Source of the DNA: Portunus trituberculatus
Taxonomy: Eukaryota > Arthropoda > Malacostraca > Decapoda > Portunidae
Assembly (NCBI RefSeq): GCF_017591435.1
Contig: NC_059272.1
Span: 1,757,501-1,821,500 of the forward strand
Reading direction: 5' to 3'
DNA: 64,000 nucleotides
Shown here piece after piece: positions 25,778 through 37,999 of the stretch (the stretch's first letter is position 1; each line of letters begins with the position of its first letter). The translations under genes were made by a program, and so were the position numbers. The notes under the pieces are model-generated. The model was not told the origin of the DNA and searched no databases. It worked only from the letters and a program-made list of their open reading frames with translations.

Positions 25778-26235
25778 AATTTTCAAAGTCTACAGATATA
25801 AGGAACTTGATTCGTATGAGTGTTTTTGCTATATATAACGTAGAAATCACATTAAATTGTCAATAATACGATCAAACTACCCTTAAAAACCCGTCTAACT
25901 GAAACAAGAATCTTTTAAAACTATGGGTGAAGTGACCAATATTTTTCAAGGACCACAGAGATGAAAAACCTTTTTCCTAAGAGTTTTATGCTATTGATAG
26001 AGCAGATATAAAGTCATTCTGTCAGTAGAAACATCAAATTACCTTTAAAAAATGTATGACTGAAACAAGAGTCTTTTGGAAATATATGTTATGTGGCCAT
26101 TATTTTTCAAAGTCCGGAGAGATAACCCAATTTATCCATAGCAGGGTTTCTGCTGTTAATAAGGTAGAAATCATGTCACTCTGTCAATGAAACCATGAAA
26201 CTACCCTTAAAAAACCGTGTTACTTCAACAACAAA
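25778..26235. repeat. Diverged satellite, three units of about 160 bp
   Basis: Units start at TTTTTCAAAGTC-like boundaries near 25780, 25943 and 26104. Each carries GAGATRA, AAGGTAGAAATCA or AGCAGATATAAA, and TACCCTTAAAAA followed by ACTGAAACAAGA. Units are substantially diverged. Three more units occur at 32165-32555, and copy B repeats both blocks (44998-45465, 47292-47510). Confidence 0.75.
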
Positions 26236-26388
26236 ACAAGTACAACTAAGAAAATTGACACTCTAGACAGGTGATCATCAAGTCAGTTGGTCCCCAAACC
26301 AATTGAGACTCAAGACAGTTGTTCCCAAACTTACTGACCACCTTTGTTCATTCTCGCTCACTGACTCACTGTACTTACATACCCAAAG

Positions 26389-26390
<2 letters not shown>

Positions 26391-26436
<46 letters not shown>
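26391..26436. repeat. (GT)n tail of SINE family 1
   Basis: Runs directly into the 3' end of the SINE at 26437-26719 (minus strand: GTGAATTA followed by (CA)n). Confidence 0.9.
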
Positions 26437-27870
<1,434 letters not shown>

Positions 27871-27917
27871 CTATTTTAAATGATAGGATCAAAAGTGCTT
27901 TTCAATGGCCATGCTGA

Positions 27918-28406
27918 CTAATCAGCGACAAAATACTTATTAGCGTCAAGGTTGTTTTCTCCTTTCAATTTTTCAAAACCTTCACTTAGGTCTCCTCTTA
28001 TCCTGCGCTTCGTTAAGCTGAATACATTGAATGCTTCCACTCGTTCATCATGCGGCTCATTTCTCAGTCTTGGAATTATTGAAGTCACTCTACGCTGGAT
28101 GTTTTCCAGTTTTTCAGTGTCTTTTCTGTAGTGTGGTGACCACAACTGCACACAGTGTTCAAGCTGAGGACGCACCACTGAGTTATACAGAACAAGTATA
28201 ACTTTTCCAGATTGAAATTGAAAGCTTGTTCCAATGAACCCTACTAATTTGTTTGCCATCTTCAGTGTTCCTGTGCAGTGTTGACTCGGCTTCACATCTT
28301 TGGACACCACAACACCAACATCATCTTCACTTTCAGCACTGGCCATGGGCACTGTGTTCATCACGTATTTTGCTGCAACTTTTCCATATTGAATTCCATC
28401 TGCCAT
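27918..28406 (-). pseudogene. CR1/L2-like LINE reverse transcriptase C-terminal fragment
   Basis: One 162-residue open frame carries the region after the RT catalytic core: EDDVGVVVSKDVKPSQHC, then ANKLVGFIGTSF, YNSVVRPQLEHCVQLWSP, LENIQRRVTSIIPRL and LTKRRIRGDLSEGF. This is the typical order for decapod CR1/L2-group elements. It lacks the catalytic YxDD part and begins in the triplicated block to its right. It is a fragment, not a gene. Confidence 0.85.
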
Positions 28407-28680
28407 TTTCTGCCCAGCAGCTTAGTTGGCTGAGGTCACACTGTAGTCCCTGCCGTTGTGAGGAGGAGGAGGAGGAGGAGGAGGAGGAGGAGGAGGACAT
28501 GTGGAGGAGTTTGCAGTTTTCTGTATTGAATCCCATGTGGCATTTTGTGGCCGGCATGTTAGTTGGCTAAGGTCAGTCTGTAGTTGGTGCCGTTGTGAGG
28601 TGGAGGAGGAGGAGATGTGAAGGACTTTCCACTTTTCTACATTCAAATTCATCTGCCATTTTCTGCCCAGCATGTTAGTT
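28370..28680 (-). repeat. Three tandem copies of a LINE segment separated by (GGA)n
   Basis: The minus-strand motif KWQMxxNxEKxKxLHI occurs about three times (near 28650, 28530 and 28400). Each copy is followed by (TCC)n and then by a shared block whose plus-strand form is TTAGTTGGCTGAGGTCACAC and its variants. The period is about 125-135 bp. A fourth trace of that block is at 29006-29050. Confidence 0.65.
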
Positions 28681-29007
28681 TCTTTTTTTCTTTTTTTCTG
28701 CCCAGGCCTATAGCGCCTATAGGTTTGCTTGAAGAATATGGGAAGTGCTGTTCAGCTTCCTCCCATTAGTGGCGCAGGCAGTTTTACTTATAGTGGTGGG
28801 CATATTAGGGCCCATTTCACCACCCAAGCGCATCTTTGGTGCAGCCACGTAGAACCTGGGTATCTTGGTGACATGTAGGTAACTTAAGCCACTCGACACA
28901 TGGCAAAGTATCAAGGTGGTGCGTGGTGGGATTCCAACCTACGCGTGGACGTCTGCTCGATGCCACCACCACCACCACCACCTTATCCACTAGGCCACCT
29001 CTGTTTG
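28681..29007 (-). mobile_element. tRNA-derived SINE, family 3
   Basis: The minus-strand head has box-A-like TGGCCTAGTGGATAAGG and box-B-like GGTTGGAATCCCACC, interrupted by a (GGT)n expansion. The body includes CTATAGGCGCTATAGGCCTG and ends in an A-rich tail (T-rich 28681-28697 on plus). A diverged second copy is at 52866-53120 on the plus strand. Confidence 0.7.
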
Positions 29008-29040
29008 CTGAGGTCACGCTGTACTTCCTGCCGTAGTGAA

Positions 29041-29560
29041 GTTCAGGAGGAGGAGGAGGACGACGACGACGACGACGAAGACGATGACGACGACAATGAC
29101 GATCACAACGAAGAGCATGAGGAGGAGGAGGAGGAGGAGAACCACCAGGAGACGGGAAGAGGATGAAGAGGAGGAGGAGAGGAGCAGCAGGAGGAAGAAA
29201 AGGTGGAGATAAGGACTGAAATTTAACGTCAGCCTCCACCATCCCTGCCACCCTTCACCACCACCACCATCACTCCCAACACCACCACCACAACCACCAC
29301 AACCACCACCACCACCACCACCACTCCCAACACCAGTACCACAACCACCACCACAGCCACCACGACCACCACCACCACCACTCCATATACGACTCCGCCA
29401 GGAGGAGGAGGACATGATGAAAAAAGCGGAGGAGGAGGAGGAGGAGGAGGAGATACGGAGGAGGAAAAGGATTTCAGGAGGAGGAGGAGGAGGGGTAAGA
29501 GGAGGAGGAGGAGGAGGAGGAGGAGGAGGAGGAGGAGGAGGAGGAGGCGGAGATGTGTGG
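29041..29560. repeat. (GGA)n and (CCA)n low-complexity block
   Basis: GGA-rich tracts at 29041-29200 and 29398-29560, with a CCA-rich tract at 29260-29390 between them. It borders the GC-rich island on its right. Confidence 0.85.
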
Positions 29561-29645
29561 CCCAGGGAAGAGGGAGGGTGAGGAGAGCAGCCCGCGCCAC
29601 CCAGGCAGTGAGGCGGTGAGTGTGCCGTGGCACTGTACATGTGCC

Positions 29646-30768
29646 TCACTGCCTCACCATCAGGTGGAAGGGCTCCTGGAGCTGGCTCCGTAGCAGTTCT
29701 TGCTCCAGCGCCGCCAGGGCCCGCTCCACCTTGGGGAGGCAGGGGCGGCAGCTCCACTCCTCACGGGCGCAGCGCTGCCCCAGCCGCCACAGGGGCACCG
29801 CCAGCCAGGGCTGCATGCATAAATCTGCTATCTGCTGCAGCAGGATGCCCAGGCTGAACACGTCCCCTGAGGCAAACACGGGCCGCCGCGCCTTCACCTC
29901 CGGCGCCATCCAGGGACACTCAGCGCCTAACCCTTCCCTGGGGAAGTCGTCCTCCTTGCCCGTCTCTAGGCTGAAGTCCCCAGCGATACGCCCCGCGCGG
30001 CACGCCCAACCCAGGTCGATGACGTGCAGCACGGGGTGGTGCACGCCGCCCGAGACTGTGATGTTGTCAATCTTCAGGTCATTGTGCACCACGCCCCGGG
30101 CGTGTACTTCCCCCAGGCGGCGGCATAGCTGCCTCAGGGAGCGCAGCACTCCCTGCACGGAGCACTGCATCAGGAATTTGTCGTACGGCTCGCCGACAAA
30201 CTCCTGGATGATGGTGAGGGGCCGGAAGCCCAGTGCCAGGGGGCGCGGCACGCCCCCTGCACCGCGCAGCTCCAGCATGAGCCGCGCCTCCCGCATCATG
30301 AACTGCAGTGCTCCGTCGTGGTGGAACTCCTTCCTCACCACGGGCGCGCCGCCCCACATTAAGAGCCGCGCGCAGGCGTTGCCGCCGCTGCCCAGGAAGG
30401 AGCCGCCGTCTAGGGCGCGCATCTCCTTCTCCCTCAGGAAGGGGATGCGGCGGCCCAGGAAGTCAATGTCGCCTTCCCGGGCCTCTGACTTCTGCCAGAT
30501 GCGCCGCCACATCCAGCAGACTAGGGGCAGCACTGCCAGCAGGCACAGCAATGTCTGCAGGGCAGCCTGTGTCCAGGCCCCCGCCCCGCCCTGCAGAGAC
30601 TCGTGCCACGCCAGCAGCACCACCATCACTAGCGCCCACACCACTTTGAGGGAGGGCCCCTTCAGGTTGTAATTCCCTCGGGGCCCTTTGGGGCGGCACT
30701 GCCCGTGGACCTTTCTTCGGCCCTTAGTGACGCCACGCCTCCCGGCAGGAAGCTTGGCGGCACCTGTG
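29646..30768 (-). CDS. Membrane-anchored protein kinase-like ORF, GC-rich, intronless
   Basis: The frame is open from just after a stop at about 30,767 to a stop at 29,646. The first in-frame ATG is at 30,626 (326 aa). Hydrophobic segments: VVWALVMVVLLAW and LQTLLCLLAVLPLVCWMW, followed by basic residues, suggesting a membrane anchor with the kinase behind it. Kinase landmarks appear in order. They are a Gly-rich loop (LGSGGNACA), a candidate ATP-binding Lys (VVRKEF), a helix-C Glu (MREARLML), a catalytic loop (VVHNDLKIDN), a DLG metal motif (HVIDLGWA) and an activation-segment end (PWMAPEV). The C-terminal lobe includes FSLGILLQQIADL. Key catalytic residues are kept, so activity is possible. 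The family is not recognised. It could be a retrocopy, an acquired gene, or the second half of one gene with the overlapping upstream ORF. Confidence 0.7.
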
Positions 30769-31519
30769 CCTCAGTGGCGGGAGCGGCAGGAGAGGCAATG
30801 TCAAGGCCTGACAAGGGCGCTTCACCTTCTACTCCCAGAGGCATATCCTCCTGAGGTACGTCCATTACAGACAATTCCTCCAGGGGCTTGTCCTCCAGGA
30901 GAGGCCCCATGCTGCCCGCTCCGAGAGCCGTGCCCGCGCCAGCAAGAGCATCGCTCGAGCAGGACAATGCCCGGCCCAGAGCCTTGCTCACCACGCTGTG
31001 CGCGGGCCTCGGGCAGTGCAATTCTCCACCCAGAGCCCCGCTCACCGCACCAGGCGGAGGGCTCGGGCAGAGTGGAGCCTCGCTGGGTGCGTGCAGTGCC
31101 GGGTTTGGGTCCTGCACCCCCCAGCTCAGGTGCACGCCCTCGCTGCTGGAGAGGAGCCGCAGCGTGAGGTGGGCGGGTCCGGCCTGCAGGGCGGCCAGCA
31201 GGTCTGCCAGCGTGCCCTGCGTGGTCTTCCTCACGCCGCGGCTCGTCCAGGCCCGCAACTTGAGGGGCGCCTTGGGGGGCAGCCTCGCCAGAGCCTTGAG
31301 GTCCAGCCTCGTGTGCCCCGTGACATTGTGCCACTCCCCTGACGCCGCCCGCCGCCACCCGTCAGACGGGAACGTGAACATTGCCACATGGTGCCCCCTC
31401 GCCAAGCACCAGCGGCGCCCAGTGCTGAGCAGGGCGCGGCGCACCCCGAGCTGGGGTGAGGCCGCCACACCTGCACAGCGCAAGAATGACATCTCTTCAG
31501 TTCTGGGCATAGTTCCCGT
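30660..31519 (-). CDS. Hypothetical protein ORF overlapping the kinase ORF
   Basis: A strong 3' splice site (TTTCTTTTTCTTTTCAG, AG at 31521-31520) precedes the segment, and ATG follows at 31,510. The frame encodes 282 aa ending TGA at 30,660. Residues 1-110 look globular (RRWCLARGHHVAMFTFPSDG, then LDLKALARLPPKAPLKL). The rest is Pro/Ala-rich with acidic patches (LLEDKPLEELSVMDVPQEDM), typical of a disordered linker. No known domain was recognised. Its last 100 nt overlap the open kinase frame, which is -1 relative to it. Chance open frames are common in such GC-rich DNA, so coding status is uncertain; the splice site and ATG context favour it. Confidence 0.45.
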
Positions 31520-31583
31520 CTGAAAAGAAAAAGAAATTTAAACCCCCGAGGAGGAGTTTTTGTACTCCGGGGGTCACCGGGGT

Positions 31584-31620
31584 GGTCACGTGACCCCAGC
31601 CCTGCAATGGTCACGTGACC
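31584..31620. promoter_or_regulatory. Two identical 12-bp palindromes containing CACGTG E-boxes
   Basis: GGTCACGTGACC occurs at 31584-31595 and again at 31609-31620, 25 bp apart. A GC-rich hairpin (ACCCCCG ... CGGGGGT, 31542-31574) lies just to the left. The pair is 65-100 bp upstream of the acceptor of the hypothetical/kinase locus. bHLH or bZIP binding is a guess from the motif. Confidence 0.4.
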
Positions 31621-31684
31621 ACAACCAGAGCCCCGCCAATAGGGATGCAAACGAAGAATAGATAAAACCTAATTTCAGTCAGGA

Positions 31685-32155
<471 letters not shown>

Positions 32156-32164
32156 TATATATGT

Positions 32165-32555
32165 TCACAGTTCAAAGTTCACAGAGATGAGAAACCTTTT
32201 TCCTAAGAGTTTTTATGCTATTGATAGAGCAGATATAACGTCATTCTGTCAATGGAACCATCAAGTTACCTTTAAAAAAGACTAAAACAAGAGTCTTTTG
32301 GAAATACATGTTATGTGGTCACTATTTTTCAAAGTCCATAGAGATGATAAAATTTCCATAGCAGGGTTTTAGCTATTAATAAGGTAGAAATCATGTTAAT
32401 CTGTCAATGGAACCATGAAACTACCCTTAAAAAACCGTGTTACTGAAACAAGACTTTTAGAAATACAACTTATGTGGTAAATATTTCTCAAACTCTACAA
32501 TTATGAGAAACTTTGTTCGTAAGAGTGTTTTTGCATTTGATAAGGTAGAACACTG
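32165..32555. repeat. Second block of the 160-bp satellite
   Basis: Units start near 32168, 32327 and 32488. They share AGAAACCTTTTTCCTAAGAG, AAGGTAGAAATCATG and TACCCTTAAAAAACCGTG with 25943-26235. The block ends in the (TAG)n array. Confidence 0.75.
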
Positions 32556-32609
32556 GTGATGGTAGTAACACCAATAGTCCAGTTATGTCGGCACCAACAG
32601 TACTATTTT

Positions 32610-32930
<321 letters not shown>

Positions 32931-33163
32931 TAAGCCCTTATCTGAAACTGTTGCTCTTTCACCATCGCTGTTTTCCAAAGGGTCCAGCTGAAGATAATCG
33001 TGTTTTGAAGTGTTTCTTTATGATTGTGGTGATAGGCTGGCAAGAATTCTAGTATATTGAAAGGAGAAACTGTCTTGAAAACCCGACTAGTTGTCTCTGT
33101 GGCCTCACAAAATTATTGCAGTGAGAAGGGAAGCGGTTTCTGAAAACGGAAAATAAGTAACCA

Positions 33164-33204
<41 letters not shown>

Positions 33205-33225
33205 ACACCCCTTTAACGCCCTCAG

Positions 33226-33524
33226 GCATCCCGGTCGAAGAGGCCAAGAAATCTAGTCACGTGTCCATAGTGGTAACCTCTCGCGGCGGTCACTCAGGGT
33301 CCATGGAAGGCATTATCCCCACCAACACCCACTACAGCGACAGACTTTACAAGCAACTCGTCTCCTCAGTCTTCTCCAACCTCGAGCAGCTTGGGCACGT
33401 GAGGCACGAGGCTCAGAAGTACGCGACGGAGGGTGTGTGTAGCGGTGCGGGGGTGAGGGGTGACGGGGAGGGGTCAGCATCGTCAGTAGCAGGGGTGTCA
33501 GGGTTACCTCAGGCGTCTTCATAA
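33226..33524 (+). CDS. Orphan terminal exon of an ABHD1/3-like alpha/beta hydrolase, copy A
   Basis: The exon follows CCCTTTAACGCCCTCAG. It opens with GIPVEEAKKSSHVSIVV when one base from a previous exon is supplied, then TSRGGHSGSMEGIIP, HYSDRLYKQLVSSVFSNL, a low-complexity tail and TAA. This matches the end of ABHD1/ABHD3 membrane hydrolases (phospholipase/acyl hydrolase type), where the GGH histidine completes the Ser-Asp-His triad. No other ABHD exon, such as one with the GxSxGG nucleophile elbow, was seen in the window. It is therefore a last exon whose gene body is elsewhere, or a duplicated stray exon. The acceptor has (TAG)n immediately upstream, which is unusual because it is rich in AG. 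Confidence 0.65.
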
Positions 33525-33537
33525 TATCACGCTCCTG

Positions 33538-34227
33538 TTATGCTCTTAGTGGTGTTGTTAGTGGTATTATTATTATTATTATCATTATTATTATTATTAT
33601 TATTGTTGTTATTGTTGATGTTATCGTTATTAGCATTGCTGTTGTTGTTTTCATCGTTGTTAATGATATTATGATTGTTACTAAATCAGTGTTATCTATA
33701 CTGTTAGTTGAAATGCATTCTTTTTAAATAATAATAACAACAATAATAATAATAAGAAGAATAATAAGAATAACAATAATCATAATGACAATAATCAATG
33801 AACAAAAGTCAGAGAGGGATGGAAAACAGGAAAATGTAAAGAATGTTCATGATAAGGAAATAATGATGTTTTTCCATCCTTGAGCCAACCCGATACAATG
33901 AAGATAACAGAATGATGACAGGCGGCCATTATCACTGCCGTACAGCGTAGTTATAACCAGTACAACGAAAACCAGTACGTACGTTCGTGCACAAACAGTG
34001 ATGATAGTTACTGCGTCACGGTGTATCGTGCATCGTATCAAAGTAAAGGAAAAGGATGTGGGTGATGCTCAAGTCCATTACTGCGCTGTTTTCTGATGAA
34101 CCGGAAATCACAAAGCTTATGCACACATTTATGTTGTACAGTCTTTGTAGAGAAAGCATTACGTTGACATTTTGTATATCAAGGGTTGAACTCTGAAGCT
34201 TGAGACACACTACTGTTAGTCACGTTA
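33538..34227. other. 3' flank of the ABHD-like exon
   Basis: (ATT)n with variants at 33565-33650, an (AATAAT)n stretch at 33727-33795, and otherwise unique AT-rich DNA with no exon seen. It could contain the 3' UTR. Confidence 0.4.
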
Positions 34228-34231
34228 TTAA

Positions 34232-34436
34232 CCCCTTCAGTACTGGGACACGTTTCTACCATGAGTTTGGGTATGATTAGACAAGTTTATTTGCATAAGG
34301 AAGAGTGTATGGAAATTACAAGATTAATGGTCCAGAGGATTCACTATTCAAATCATCAACAACATGAGTTTCTGGAGCTCCAATCACCAAACAGTAACCA
34401 GAATAAATATGCAAACGCGTCGTTGTACTGAAGGGG
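34232..34436. mobile_element. piggyBac-like MITE, copy 5 (least decayed)
   Basis: TTAA at 34228-34231 and TTGA at 34437-34440. Left end CCCCTTCAGTACTGGGACACG, right end TTGTACTGAAGGGG. 205 bp, no coding capacity. Confidence 0.9.
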
Positions 34437-35131
34437 TTGAGATGATTATGATTGTGATTTAGTAATAGATAGGAAGGCACCGGTTCTCATAGTGGTAGAC
34501 CAGAGGAATAGAGTCGTTCATCAGGCTGTTAGTGGTGGGCCATTAGGGAGCTTTAAAAGGTCACACAAATGGATGGGTGAAGGTGAGGTGGGCGGAAACT
34601 AGCGGGCATTCCTACAGGAACTGCCACGTGTACACCTCATGGCTTCTTGCAGCTTCCCTTCTTTCACCGAGTGTTTATTTCAAGAGCCACATTAGTTAAA
34701 TTATAAAAAAACTCCCATTATTCTGTCATATCTTCATGTTAAATTTGTGTTTTAAAACTATTTAGATTATTATTGATTTGCGATGTATATTTTATTGTGA
34801 AGTCACATGAAAGATTGTTATTGTTGTCTTCAGTAATATATAAACTGACCACCAACGAACACGCACTGTACTATACGAGTGTGCTACAGGAGAAGGTATT
34901 TGTTGTTTGTTACACCAATAACATGGAATATTCCCAAAGAATATTGTTCTTGGCATTCTAATCACCCAAGCCTTGGGGTAAGACAGAGTAAGTCAAAACA
35001 ATGGAGCTTCCCCGAGTCCTTAATGTTCTCCCTAGCTAGCTCCAATAGACCTCTGCATCACAGCTAATGTAAGCACACTATGTAGCTAGCTGGGTCAAGA
35101 TTTCCATTAACGTGTGTGTGTGTGTGTGTGT

Positions 35132-35410
35132 AATTCACCTCGGTCGTCTGATGTTCACCTAGCCAGTCTTTCCCATTACGGAGCGAGCTCAGAGCTCATA
35201 GACCGATCTTCGGGTAGGACTGAGACCACAACACATTCCACACACCGGGAAAGCGAGGCCACAACCCCTCGAGTTACATCCCGTGCCTATTTACTGCTAG
35301 GTGAACACACCCCACACATTAAGAGGCTTGCCCATTTGCCTCACCGCTTCCTGGGACTCGAACCCGGCCCTCTCGATTGTGAGTCGAGCGTGCTAACCAC
35401 TACACTACGC

Positions 35411-35413
<3 letters not shown>
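35132..35413 (-). mobile_element. tRNA-Val-like SINE, family 1
   Basis: Full-length copy with an intact CAC anticodon loop and box B. The tail runs into (CA)n at 35112-35131 and the head into (CA)n at 35413-35460. The distal (CA)n directly joins the truncated transposase at 35,470. Confidence 0.9.
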
Positions 35414-35462
<49 letters not shown>

Positions 35463-35469
35463 GTTTTCC

Positions 35470-36750
35470 TGTGGAGTCCACTTTCACGAATGTTACAAGG
35501 CTCAGGATGTTGCCTGGAAATCTAGGTTTAGTTTATTTACTGCAGGCAGAATGTATGCCAAAAAGGAAAAGTACATTTTTATAACAGGATTATGTAATTC
35601 CTGCAATATTGCTGAAGCAGATGCCATCTTATCCTCCAATGCAGCAGATGTAAAATACAGCTTAAGTGTAGGCCATTGCTCTAAAACTCTTTTTACCACC
35701 TCTTCCAAGGAGAGCCATCTAGTAAAACTAGGGTGCAGTATTCTATGAAGTGGAGCCTCTGTGAATTTCTGAAATTCCTCATATTCTGTGAATCTTTTAG
35801 GGCTGTTCATTATGTAGGTATGTATGTTCCGAGCTAGTTCTTCAACCCTATTAGGCAGCTCGCCACATGCATTTGAGGCACAGAGGGCAATGGAGTGGCA
35901 CACGCATCCTTGCACAAACAGGGATGGATTTTCTTTTCTTAGCAGAGCCATGACTCCTCCCTTTTCTCCCATCATAACACTTGCGTTATCGCTGGCAAAG
36001 CCGATAACATTTTTCATAGGAATTAAATGCCTGTCAAAAAACTGCACTATTGAGCTAAAAATACCTTGAGCTGTACAATCAGTTACCTCAAGTAAACTCA
36101 GAAAGTGATCACAAGTTTTCTGAACTTCAAGGTCATAGAACCGAGCAATCAAAACAAGGTGTTTTTGTGTAGAAAGGTCGGTAGATTCATCAATGATGAG
36201 AGAAAATTTTGTGTCCTTCAGACGAGCAACAATCTCAGATAGAAAAGCATCACCCATTACGTTCCCAAGGATAGCTGAGGCTTTTGTTCTGCCACATTTA
36301 ACAGCACTCGCAATTTTTGAGTCTGGGCACACATTAGCAATAAACCCTGGCAAATGATCCATTACTGAGACAGGTAAGTTATGTTCTGCAATGAAGGCGC
36401 ACATCTTAAGCTCTGAGGCTACGACTTGTTTTTCAAAGCTTGCTGATACACTTGGTTGAAAATAATTGGTGACTTTCTTATGCTGGTTACTTGCATTCAT
36501 GTTTTTCTTGTGTTTCTCAGTTGTTGTGCCTTTCTAGTAATGTTATGCTGCCGGATAATTCACTATCACATGCAGTGCAGAATGCCTTATTTGGGTTTTT
36601 CTTACTCTGGATCATCCATGGTGAGAATTTGGGGTCACTTAGCAGTTTCAACTGAAATTTATGATCATATTTGACTTTCTTCTTTGGAGTCTGAGGACCC
36701 TCATCATCACTGTCAGAGTCATGTGGTCTTACTTGTCTGATATCACTCAT
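35470..36750 (-). pseudogene. hAT-like (DUF4371-type) transposase, frameshifted and truncated
   Basis: The N-terminal part, from 36,750, includes a C2-type finger core (NKAFCTACDSEL) and ends at a premature TGA after LLERHNN. Shifting one base there continues smoothly as TEKHKKN into the second frame (36,500-35,502). The second frame carries FSLIIDESTDLSTQKHL (first catalytic Asp), IGFASDNASVMMG (second Asp) and GCVCHSIALCASNA. It then has FTRWLSLEEVVKRVLEQW and stops early, before the dimerisation domain. The family is widespread as domesticated or decaying hAT relatives (ZBED/SCAND3-like). It is cut off by a (CA)n/SINE insertion. Confidence 0.85.
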
Positions 36751-36938
36751 GCTTGTAGCATGTCATTAACCCTGGATAAAAAAAACGAATAAATAACATT
36801 CGTAACCGTACTGTATGAAATTATCTCGTAGACCCCAAGGCCACTAAAGCACATAGCTTACTCATCTTTCCCTACATATTCACCCCACTCCCACGCACGT
36901 GGCGGTCCTTCGCTACCTACACACATCCTTCCCCACCC

Positions 36939-36941
<3 letters not shown>

Positions 36942-36997
<56 letters not shown>

Positions 36998-37040
36998 ATC
37001 CTTCCCCACCCATCTACACACACACACACACACACACCTT

Positions 37041-37086
<46 letters not shown>

Positions 37087-37122
37087 ATCCTTCCCTACAC
37101 ACACACACACACACACACACAC
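36942..37122. repeat. (CA)n runs separated by TAATCCTTCCC spacers
   Basis: Four or five (CA)n runs punctuated by short CCTTCCCCACCCATCTA-type spacers, indicating local duplication of a (CA)n-spacer unit. Confidence 0.8.
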
Positions 37123-37280
37123 GTTTCCTAACTCATTCCTACACATGCACACTAACATATATGTTTTCCCTTTAAAAAATAATTGAATAAATAGAATAAA
37201 ATTTATAAAAAATATGCAAACGCCCAGGCTACATTTGTTTCTGATAAGCTGGTATTGGTACGTATAATACTGTCCTGAAT

Positions 37281-37677
37281 AAAAGCAAACTGTCTACATA
37301 ATCTGATCCTTCACCGTAATTACAAAACAAACGTGGTTTCACTTTAACGACACTCACGCTACAAGACCCTTAAGACAGGGTGATAGATCACCAGACCACT
37401 AGCTGTGACACCAGACAGACACTGATGAGTGATGGACCAGTGCTGCCACTCTTGATTTTATAAAAAAAAGCCAAGAGCACAAGCAGGTGTTTTACTGTCC
37501 TTAGGGCAAACTGTCTGCATAATCTGATCCTTCACCGTAATTATAACACAAACGTGGTTTTACTTTTATCAGTTTCACGACACCCACGCTACAAGATCCT
37601 GAAGGTAATCCGTAGGGTACAACCCACGCCAGACTGACAGACACTGACGAACCACGGGACGCATGTAACTTATCTTT

Positions 37678-37731
<54 letters not shown>

Positions 37732-37790
37732 GAACAGTCTATGCCATTGGGTAATTTTAGACACAAGGCGGGACGCATGTAGCTTATCTT
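37281..37790. repeat. Local direct duplications flanking a (GA)n run
   Basis: 37283-37372 (GCAAACTGTCTACATAATCT to CAAGACCC) is repeated diverged at 37505-37607. GGACGCATGTAACTTATCTT at 37657 recurs at 37770. (GA)n lies at 37679-37728. Confidence 0.65.
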
Positions 37791-37918
37791 CAGTGATTGG
37801 TGGAGACAAGGATGGTGGGAGGAGCACTAGGATTTCAAGGACAGCATACGGCGTGTATAGTTGGTATCCAACACACTATACGGGACAACTGACTTGAAGA
37901 AAGCTCAGAAAAGAAATA

Positions 37919-37999
37919 TGACGCCTACGTAGGCGTCACCGTATATGCTACTGGGGCTTCATGACGCCTACATAGGCGTCACCGTATTGAAGGGGTTAA
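37919..37999. repeat. Twin 20-bp palindromes next to a TTAA border
   Basis: The perfect palindrome TGACGCCTACGTAGGCGTCA (37919-37938) is followed 43 bp later by a copy with one central change (37962-37981). Each is followed by CCGTAT. The second leads into TTGAAGGGGTTAA, the same terminus as the piggyBac-like MITEs, suggesting a related element with a different interior. Confidence 0.7.

Noticed and set aside
29646..30644. Kinase from an endogenous nimavirus-like insertion
   Set aside because: Crustacean genomes can carry such insertions, but no other viral-type gene was seen and the kinase shows no distinctive viral feature. Kept only as a search to run.
29620..31523. Open frames on the plus strand opposite the kinase locus (up to 350 aa)
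   Set aside because: The GC-rich antisense of a real coding region lacks stops by chance. No domain or composition supports coding.
36942..37122. CRISPR-like pattern of (CA)n runs and spacers
   Set aside because: Eukaryotic context; the repeats are plain microsatellites with duplicated, not unique, spacers.
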